A stretch of DNA of 64,000 nt. It comes from Eutypella sp. D-1. Taxonomy: Eukaryota > Ascomycota > Sordariomycetes > Xylariales > Diatrypaceae. The translations under genes and the position numbers were made by a program. Below the pieces are notes generated by a model. It saw nothing but the letters and a program-made list of their open reading frames with translations. It ran no database searches and had not been told where the DNA came from. Positions 55,830 through 64,000 of the stretch are shown piece after piece (the stretch's first letter is position 1; each line of letters begins with the position of its first letter). Location: contig JAJTTP010000014.1 in assembly GCA_023313575.1 (NCBI GenBank), positions 868,001-932,000 on the forward strand, read 5' to 3'.

Positions 55830-56170
55830 GCCCGCTGCTGCTGCTCGCGAAGCAGTGCACGGAGTGCAACTTCGCGGTGCGGCCGGCGGAGAAGTTGATG
55901 TTCGAGGCGTTCGGGGTCGCAGATCGAGGCGCTAATGCGCGACGAGCCGGCGACGGCGTGGCGCAACCATCACCTACGTCGTGGGCGGTGTTCAAGGTTC
56001 TTCCACTGTCCTGCCCAGAACCACGGGGACCACCCCGTCCGCACCGCCGACGACGTCGAGTACGCTTATAGCGTGCTGAGGAACTCTTGCGGCGCAGGCG
56101 TCGGTGGGTATTATTGTTGGGACGGCCTTCAGGGCCGAGTCGGTATTGTTCGCAGGGACGATCTTAAGGG
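55830..56170 (+). pseudogene. Possible frameshifted gene remnant, family not recognised
   Basis: A GC-rich island is embedded in ordinary spacer. One frame reads AKQCTECNFAVRPAEKLMFEAFG and then loses sense. In the adjacent frame the reading continues as SQIEALMRDEPATAWRN, then NHGDHPVRTADDVEYAYSVL. The switch within a few codons, the cysteine pair and the helical EALMRDE pattern suggest a coding sequence broken by a small indel. There is no start or stop context and no family assignment, so this may still be chance. Confidence 0.25.
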
Positions 56171-58794
56171 CTGCGTTCGGTGGGAAAGTACCTACGAAGA
56201 AGGAATAGAGGGATAGGGTGAGGGTGGGATCCCAAGCATCCCCCCATCCCACACCCCCAGCACTCAAATCAAACAGGGTATACCGTCAGCAATCGTGGGC
56301 TCTTCTTCGCATATCGAATCCGCGCCCTCTTCCCGTCCAATGCGTTCATGGGTTCTGGGTTGAGTCAAGACAGGAGACGTCTAATTTCATACTCAAGTAG
56401 AAGGCGTAGGCTTGTACTTAGTCACAGCTGGTACTCCGTACGTGACAACCAATATCAGTTGTTGTTATGATGTCGCTCCATTACCAAATATCCCTCTCAT
56501 AAATCTTTTCCGTCGAGCGACGACGGCAGGTCACGTGTTCCTTAAATTAGTCGAGGATACTCCCTCGCACGTTCCGTAGCACCACAATACAGCCCGATTC
56601 ATCCCAAGCATAAATTAAATTACTCCCAGCAGCCTTAGTTATGACTCTGCTTCGGTAATCATTACACACCCTACCTTTTCAATTCACAGGTCCGCATGAT
56701 TCTCTGCACATACCTTTTAACCACCACTTTCTTAAGAAGGAATGTAATACATGACTGGTCCCTCTAACCCGTACGCGGTATATACAACGCAGCTCACTAT
56801 AGGAGCCACCAGAGCCGAGGTTCAGCTGGCGCGACATGAGAGAGTATAGAGGATCAACTTCTCAATTTTCCGGTTTGTGTATTTATATATTTAGGTAATT
56901 TCGTGATTCGGTATACCGGTCCCCGCAAGACTGGGGTCCTTAGATCCGGCATGAAGGTAGTATTCGGCACCAGCCGGAACGGTATCCACCTTTTTACTCC
57001 TGAAAACAAGCCTTCGGCGCCGGCCGCGCCAAGATATTTTTTCAACGTCAGTTCATAGGGGTTCAGGGGTTCTACGGTTCCTACAGAGAATCCATGAAAT
57101 CTCTATGCCATCACTTATATATCATAAGTCACATATTCATATTTCACTGGTGGTATTGCCACATGATTGTATCCGTTTAGGATCGATTCATCATTGAATT
57201 ACTATATACTCAGGTCAGCTTCGTAAATGATGAACTGCCGTGGTCTGTGGTCTCAAAACTTGCCAATGGTTCTCTATGGAGCGAAGCTGCCACCTGGTGT
57301 ACATTTTTCCAGTGAATCGATGCCATGGAGCAATGGAATCTACAATACTCATTCCTTGACTTAGTCAGCCTTTTCCATGAGAATGACTTGGTGGTGATAT
57401 AGTCATATGCTGTAGGCAGAGGCTAGCATACAACATGGCATAGGCGGGTTATAGCCCGGTCAAGGAAGGAATATCTATGTTTCTGAAACCTATTTTATAT
57501 TGTGTTCTACCATGGTATCGATAGCTCTCTAGGGATTGTGGGTGCAACAACAAGTTGAGTAGTATAAGTGAATAATCGCAGTAGCGGGGCTTTCCCTAGA
57601 ATCCTAACCCCGCCTATGAATCAACACATGAGAAGCGGTTATTCCATTCACATTGTCTATGTACCTGCTTCCTATTGTTAATCACTGATGTACCAATGTT
57701 CACTTTTGCTTACAACCTGAAGTTTCTCCTACCACACCTGATGTATCTTTACATACCCCTGTCACAGACTTGTCTCAGGCCATTCACAAGGCAGTTCAAA
57801 AGACATCTACGAGTATGTCGTCGAAGGTTCAAAATCTTGATACAGTGTCCAGGAACACTAGATCTTTATGGTAATGTCTGGGATTGATCTAAGACTTCAT
57901 GTGAGTCAATGCCAGAGGGCCCTGAATAAAATTTTATTATCGGACGCAGGGTCAAGTTACAACTTCAGATGAACCTAGCTAGTGGGCATAACGCTATATA
58001 GAACCCACCAGCTACTGTGTGTCAGCAACCTTCAGAGATGTTGCTCGAGACATTTGGCAAAATATTGAGTAAACGATTATGAAAAGATACATACCAGACT
58101 GTTTACTCTACCTTTACCGTACAACCTATGTGATATTCTAAAAGGATCTGATACTTTCTACCCATACCATTCACCATACATAACCCTTCACACACCAGAC
58201 TTCCTATTATCTATAAGCATAAGTTCCTCCCCTCTCTCAGTTGCCTTGAGGGTACATAAATCGTAACTTCCCTATCCTTCACCCAACCTGCCCCGCTATT
58301 TGACTCAATAGGAATCTCATTAACGGCTCCTACTTATATCACCCACAAGAACAGAAACCAGATTCTTCTTCTTCCTTACTTCTACCATCCTTCATCTTCC
58401 TCTGCCCACACCCACACCTCAGACCGTCTCTTCTCCCACAACAAGAAGAGCGTCCTCCTCTCACCTCGTCTTCTTCACACGATCGCTTTCTGGTGTCAAT
58501 CTCACTACGAGTGACTTTGCTCTCTCTATAACATGATATTCAAGAAGGATCACACACTTCGTTGTCACGCCTGCCATTTAGTAGCCTGGATAAAGCCAGA
58601 AGGAACCTTTGCAACTCTACAACAACAATCATCAACGTAGCTTTTGCAACTTCCTCTTCCCGTTAGGCCTACACCAGCAGCCTCTCATCCAGAGCAACCA
58701 CCGCAGTCTTTATTCGACTCTCTCTAGTTTATCATCGCGATAACCTCCTCAGCTCTCTACTAGTCAATACATATTCCACCACGCGACTGTAGAT
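56171..58794. other. Intergenic, AT-richer, no gene seen
   Basis: No supported gene. The last kilobase is CT-rich and may hold the long leader of the gene at 58795. A short frame near 57675-57887 is not supported. Confidence 0.55.
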
Positions 58795-59934
58795 ATGGAT
58801 CCTTACTACAATCCGCTGAGCCCGAATAACGGCATGTCTGGTCCCTCAACACCTACGACACCGACTCCGAGAAGTCTCACGGGCGGCTCACTGCGCCATG
58901 TACGTGAGAGAATCAACGTCTTCAGGACGCCACCGAAGCAGCAAAGCAATACAATGCAGCACGGGATTCGCCGTTCTGGCTCGCCGCCGCCTCGCGTTGG
59001 TTCGCGCGAGATGATGAGCGTTGACCGCATTCTAAACGCCGAGCTATACAGTCCTACCATGGATAGGGACTTCGTTATGGTTGAAGATGATGAGATATGT
59101 CCGGTAGACTATAGCAACGACTACGATGCGGACGATGAAGGCCAGCCTTCGCCTGAGAAGGATAACAATATGGGCCCTTCATTCATGCCTTACCTACCCT
59201 CATTCTGGACCACCAACAGCAAGCCCAAGAGCGACAGATACGATTCTGTCACTCATGTTGATCCCTTCACCTCACAGACAGGCCCTAAACCCCATGAGCC
59301 GATTAGCAAGTCCCCTTCGAGGATGTATACCTTGCTTTTCGGTCAACTGGAAGCTGGTGGCAGCAAGAACACAAGAACCAGCTGCGGTTGTGTCAACGTC
59401 GGCCAGAGTACAGAGTACTCTTCTAGTGACGACCTCGCAGCAGTTATCTCGAAGATGAAGGCGCAGAGAGACAATCAGCTGCAGGTCACAACAAAGCGAC
59501 CCATCTTCCAGCCACCGCCTCCCATGAGTAATGGTACGGAAGAAGATAGCGCTACCATGACAGATGGCAGCCACACCATGGTGGCTTCCAGCGGCCAGGA
59601 GGTTGAGGACCAGGACGTCGAGGGCGATTGGTCTGTTGTAGATGACGAAGAGGCGTTCGAGTCTGGCCTGTGTGTTGACGACGATTTTGTGATCTGTGAG
59701 CATGACGGTCCCATCGTCGGCAACTTGGAAGATCTTGAAGATCAGAAGGTCCACGATCGTGATTACGACGAGGATGACTTCGACTTCTGCGACCGGCATG
59801 ACGACAAGCGCCAGAAAATCGAGGACACTGAATCATCATACGTCCACCTGGCCCGCCAAATGCCGTACAAGGTCAACCCACTCTATATGGCCAAGTACGG
59901 TGGCTTCTCGTTCCCGAGCACCATCATGGCCTAA
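58795..59934 (+). CDS. Acidic Ser/Pro/Asp-rich protein of unknown function
   Basis: A single exon of 379 residues starts at the ATG at 58795 and ends at TAA (59932-59934). The N-terminal 60 residues are Ser/Thr/Pro/Arg-rich (STPTTPTPRSLTGGSLRHVR), with possible SP/TP phospho-sites and basic clusters. Then come acidic blocks (VEDDEICPVDYSNDYDADDE), a Phe/Pro/Trp patch (FMPYLPSFWTT) and a short Cys-containing SCGCVN. A strongly acidic stretch follows (VEDQDVEGDWSVVDDEEAFE, DYDEDDFDFCDRHDD) before the C terminus AKYGGFSFPSTIMA. Codon use and length are convincing for a real gene. I do not recognise the family; it is probably an orphan or a lineage-specific regulator. It stands alone, with 2.6 kb upstream and 4 kb downstream free of genes. 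Confidence 0.72.
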   Translation: MDPYYNPLSPNNGMSGPSTPTTPTPRSLTGGSLRHVRERINVFRTPPKQQSNTMQHGIRRSGSPPPRVGSREMMSVDRILNAELYSPTMDRDFVMVEDDEICPVDYSNDYDADDEGQPSPEKDNNMGPSFMPYLPSFWTTNSKPKSDRYDSVTHVDPFTSQTGPKPHEPISKSPSRMYTLLFGQLEAGGSKNTRTSCGCVNVGQSTEYSSSDDLAAVISKMKAQRDNQLQVTTKRPIFQPPPPMSNGTEEDSATMTDGSHTMVASSGQEVEDQDVEGDWSVVDDEEAFESGLCVDDDFVICEHDGPIVGNLEDLEDQKVHDRDYDEDDFDFCDRHDDKRQKIEDTESSYVHLARQMPYKVNPLYMAKYGGFSFPSTIMA

Positions 59935-62900
59935 GCTAGAAGAGCAAATTCTTCGCATGGGATGGAGAGGTACACGTGGTTCATGATCCCCTAGCAGCTT
60001 GGATAATACTTCACAAGCGCCTACTCATGGGACATAACCATAGCGTGCTCGGTTTCCTTGCAGTGATTGGGAAGGATGGGAGTTATATGGCATGGGTTGG
60101 TTTGCAAGAACGTACACGAGGCCTGCGGCCTGTCTGGTTTCATTCTTTTCCTTGTCTATGGGACAAGCACACGAGGAGTCTTTTTTGGCATTGCTGGGTT
60201 ATATGGTGGACTTTTGTATTCTGCTTTGGCAAGCAAACACATGGGCAAGCTGGAGTATTGGCGTCAGAGAGACTTGGAGGTCAAAAGCATAGCATAATGA
60301 TACCCCGATGATACCCCGACCACAAAAGGCTTTGAAAATGCATATGTGACAATGAAGAACATGAGTGAATTGTGCATGATATCGGTTTGTATCTGAATGA
60401 TATAGGCTCTCCTAGCCGATATGTCTACAGTAGAAAGAGAGCTGGGACTATTCTCGTGAACAGATGTAAGTGCCAAGCAAACCTTTCAGGGGTAAATCTC
60501 GCCTATTATCTTGGGTGAATGCCTTAACCAGCTTCGGTCTAATAACTCTTCTTGGTATTGAACGAACAAGGTCCCGTCCTCGAGTCTATGTTATAGTACG
60601 CTCTACTAGGCACCTGCCACACCTATAATTATGTAACCGATGAGACCATTATGAGTTAGAGAGTATAGCTAGACACTGCTGCTTGTGGATAGCTTCAATA
60701 AGTGGCTGATATTTACGTAAACAAAGCCACCGGGCCCCTTACTAGGCTAACCAACTACCCGGCACAGGAACGGACACAACTCTGGATCTCAGCCAGCCTT
60801 CAAGAAGAAGTAGCGGGACGTGATGGTCCCCTAAATTCGGGAGCAGAATTGCGCTGAGGCGCTGAGGAAGGATCGACCAATGCGCCAGCACGGACCCTTC
60901 AAGCCCTAGATGGGCTGGGCCGGCAGCCTGGGCAGGTGGAGGTGGAGGGGTGGCAGCAGTGAGAGCCGATGATGTTACCGATGCTGATGCCGACCGATGC
61001 TCGTGTCGCGAACAGGAACTGTGGCAGCGGAGCGCTTAGGGAAGCGATGCCGATGTTCCACAAACGTTGATAGAAGGTCGTTGGGATGGTATAGTGTCTT
61101 CTGCTATTACTGATTGTAGTGATGATCATGGAGCGGCCAGCAGTAATACAGTTGTAGCCCGCACTAATAGATACTAACAGTACGGTATTGATGGAAGAAT
61201 CCCTATTGGATATGGTATGTTTTCAATCGGTTCTAGAAGCTGCGCCGCGTATCAGACTGCGCTTGCCTTATGTCTACTGTAATGTGGTTTCGTTGCAACC
61301 GAGACATCGGCGGATATTTGACTGAGTGATGTACAGGTGAATATACAAATAACCTCAATCTCATGCGACGAGTCTTCTAAGATTAGTCATGCTCTTTAAG
61401 CAATCCGTCCAGTGACAGGTGGGATGCTTTGGTGGCTATTCATAAACCTATGCTGTGGAAAGTCTAAGGCGTATTGCGGCGGGCTGGGTCCGCACTTGAG
61501 TTTGCATCCACAAGTCGCCGATTGCAACTCATACCTACGGGATTGTCTAGTTCAAAATTCGTTGTGTGTACGACTTCTCGCTGAGTGTTATATAAGCAAG
61601 ACGTCCAGGCCTTTCTGGGTTGTAGAAGAAGTCCCCTATGCGACATGAAACTGTTACTGCTGACCAACTAATGTTAGATATCTACATCACATTGTCCTCA
61701 AAAATCTTGGCTACCCCAGACCGCACCGTTCGTGGGAATGGGGAGACCCCCATTTCATGGTTAGGTGGGGACATCAGGGTGGGTTGATAAGAAGATCATC
61801 ATCGATGTGGAGGTGTGGACGACGTTGAGAGGGATCTGCTCACGAACGGCCCGTGAGCTATTTCGTGATAACTACACGAACGTGTGATATCGGCATTTCT
61901 GGATCGTCGGGCTTACATGCAGAGGTTTGCGGTTCGTCTAGTCCAAAAGGATTACGTAGCGTGGGTGTACGAGGGGAGCCCAGTATTTAAACTCCCAGGT
62001 TATGGATATGACGTGCTATAGGGAATGGCCAAACCTACTGACAGTTAACGGGAGTCTAAGTCTTAGAGGATGCATTTGGCATCAATAGACTCTGATAGGA
62101 TTCCCGCTACCCTTTGCCCCCATGCCAAGCTAGTTTAGGATTTGCAACTAATATCATTACCCAACACGGTTTGTTAGTTGGTTCGGATAGAGTTTCTGGC
62201 GGCAAATTCCAGAAGCCAGGTTATGCTTAAGAGACATACTTGAACTTCTGAAGGGACGCTACAGTGAGTGACCTAAATGTGTAGTTTGGAACTAAGATGG
62301 CTACTGCTTATGTCTCATATAAACTATTGGCATCGTTCCTGCAGTTACGTAAGTTCCCTCTGAAGTCTCCTGCATGTAGAAAGGAATGTTGTTGTTGTGA
62401 AGTAATGGTATCCAGGGCCTCGGTAACCGTAAAATTCATGATCGATATCTCCACAAAGCCCCATTTCTCACGTAAGACATCGTCCACCGTCGGGATCTCT
62501 CGATGGCTCGAGAGCCTTCAGGGCAGCGTCGACAATCGAATAGCAGGACCAAAGAACTAAAGGTTTGCCGACAAGGTGCCTACCGGGCCTATCCTGAGCA
62601 GCATGACTCGCCCAGACGACGGGCCACTCCAGGTTCACCTGCGCTAGCAATGACTTTGTAATTGATTATCAACCACACGCCGGAGAGCTTGTTTATCGCA
62701 TACCTGTAGCCAAGCCAATCGGAAACGGGCAATTTTTCACGATCTCCGGAACCTGTGCGTGGATGACATCTGCAGTGTGCATATAGTCCCTCCGCATCGT
62801 CCACCCCTCAACGGCAGGTCTCCGTGCCCGAGATTATAATCGTCTGTGCGGCTCTCTTTCATTCTTATCAATTGCTTTGGGAAGAAGGAATAACCCGCCA

Positions 62901-63924
62901 AGTCCGGCTCGCCCACGCGTCATTTGATGCATAAGACTTGCTCGCCAACAGCCCAAGACTGCTGAGATAGCCTCGAGCTGGCGGCGGAGAGTCCGGAGAT
63001 CAAGAAAATACGAAATTCATCGTCGAGGAAAGAAGGAAGGCCAAATCTTTTAGGCGTCAAAGCTTCTCGCGGATGAAGGTTACCTGGGGGTGGCTTCCGG
63101 AAGCCAGGCTGCCGCTTTAGCGTTAACAGGGGAACAATCCGGTTAACAGAAACAACCTACCTATATACCGAGCCCTGTGGGTCTCAACTCTACGTGTACC
63201 AGGTAGATCTCAGATCTAGCCATGGCGATGCGGCCCCCCTCCGGCGCACAATCCATCTTCTAGTACGTATATTTTGCCTATCATGATCCGAGACTTCCTG
63301 CTATCCCTATAGCGGCATTAGAGCCGCAGCGAGAGAGAACCGGGGGCCCCACCACCACATGTGGTGATTCAGGGGGTTGCATATTCCGGAAGCACCTACT
63401 AGTACTGAAACGAGAGAAACGATGTATATCAACGGTTGGTCAGGTAGGGACGTATGTCCAGAAATGTAGTAGTCTGAGCCCTAGCAACCCCGAGCGCGTT
63501 GGAGATGTAGGATCATAGTTTACCATTGGGCCCTCGATAAAACCGAGCTACATCTGTGCCAATGTTCTCCGGATCTATATATCGTGCGGTAGGGCGAGAA
63601 CGCATTGTGTTCAACTCTCTTAGTAGCCTTGGCTCTTCTCCTTCCCGCACCTATGGTGTATAACATCGGCTACGCCACCGAGACGAGACGTCTTCTTCCC
63701 TTGGCAACTTCGGTGCTTGGAACCGGCCGGCGCTCTCGTGTTTCCAGTTTCTAGTCTTCCAGCGGACGTCTTCGTGCCGCGGGAGGCCATCATCATAACA
63801 AACACCCCATATAACACCACGCTCCTTTCGATAACGACGATTCGCGGTCGCGACCTCTCCTTTCTGCAGCAAAATCAGTCATTCCTTTTCTCCAGAGTTC
63901 TCCTGAGGAGACTCCCTAATCAAC
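59935..63924. other. Intergenic, 4-kb gene-poor stretch
   Basis: No supported gene. A minus-strand stretch at about 62460-62800 has protein-like segments (HTADVIHAQVPEIVKNCPF, LEWPVVWASHAAQDRPG) separated by plausible splice signals. I could not recognise a family, so I do not annotate it. Confidence 0.45.
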
Positions 63925-64000
63925 ATGGCAACGGCTAGCGATGGCGGAGGCGTCCCTGCGAAGTACTACGATGAACCTTTTACGTTAGAATCCATGAGCG
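63925..64000 (+). CDS. Start of a gene running out of the window
   Basis: An ATG at 63925 (context aatcaacATGGC) opens a frame without stop to the window edge: MATASDGGGVPAKYYDEPF, then TLESMS. Only 25 residues are visible, so the product cannot be named. The Kozak-like context and the sensible amino acid mix support a real start. Confidence 0.45.
   Translation, partial: MATASDGGGVPAKYYDEPFTLESMS

Noticed and set aside
62460..62800. Minus-strand protein-like segments with plausible splice sites
   Set aside because: I could not recognise a family, and the exons do not join into a single convincing frame with start and stop.
1..64000. CRISPR arrays, insertion sequences, biosynthetic or defence clusters
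   Set aside because: I found no spaced direct repeats, transposase genes or co-located accessory enzymes; the genes are unrelated housekeeping and orphan loci of a fungal chromosome.

Overview
The window is a piece of a nuclear chromosome from a filamentous ascomycete (Pezizomycotina, most likely Sordariomycetes). The reasons are as follows. Genes are monocistronic, sit on both strands and lie 1 to 6 kb apart. Most carry short introns (about 50-160 nt) with GTRNGT donors, CTAAC-like branch points and YAG acceptors. The recognisable proteins (STT3, ERV46, NUP159, a nif1/DSF2-like Sel1 protein, proteasome beta-2, F1Fo subunit e, dynein intermediate chain, a 2EXR protein, a secreted CVNH lectin) are a typical Pezizomycotina set. 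Nothing is prokaryotic: there are no operons, CRISPR arrays or IS elements. I placed exons by hand from splice signals, reading frame and family conservation.

Layout. 1-4.9 kb: 3' end of an ankyrin-repeat gene (+), a secreted cyanovirin-N-like protein (-, 3 exons) and a 2EXR protein (-). 4.9-8.3 kb: AT-rich gene-poor stretch with a decayed, stop-riddled sequence and a tRNA-like Pol III gene with a long insert (-). 8.3-8.8 kb: NTF2/SnoaL-like protein (-) whose 3' end is tandemly duplicated. 11.4-12.9 kb: low-specificity threonine aldolase (+). 14.6-17.0 kb: nif1/DSF2-like Sel1-repeat protein (-). 17-23.8 kb: a 6.9-kb gene desert with many microsatellites. 23.8-24.5 kb: GNAT acetyltransferase (-). 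25.8-27.4 kb: ERV46 (+). 28.5-30.9 kb: secreted GH37 trehalase (-). 33.6-36.9 kb: a large basic, low-complexity protein with a zinc-ribbon-like CxxC/CxxC module (-), whose coding signal continues past an in-frame TAG. 38-40.7 kb: STT3 (-). 42-42.6 kb: ATP synthase subunit e (-). 43.6-46 kb: dynein intermediate chain (+). 47.7-52.5 kb: NUP159 (-). 53.8-54.7 kb: proteasome beta-2 PUP1 (+). 55.8-56.2 kb: a possible frameshifted gene remnant. 58.8-59.9 kb: an acidic orphan protein (+). 59.9-63.9 kb: no supported gene. 63.9 kb to the end: start of an unrecognised gene (+).

Functionally this is a core housekeeping neighbourhood with no biosynthetic cluster. STT3 (N-glycosylation in the ER) and ERV46 (ER-Golgi cargo receptor) serve the secretory route that would also carry the trehalase and the CVNH protein. 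NUP159, PUP1, subunit e and dynein IC are parts of large conserved complexes. I did not find a convincing novel multi-gene system. The most interesting points are the in-frame stop inside an otherwise continuous gene (34.25 kb), the tRNA-like gene with a structured insert (6.4 kb), the duplicated gene 3' end (8.2 kb), an in-frame N-terminal extension of threonine aldolase, and a recurrent CCTAGGTA-type palindromic motif in spacers.
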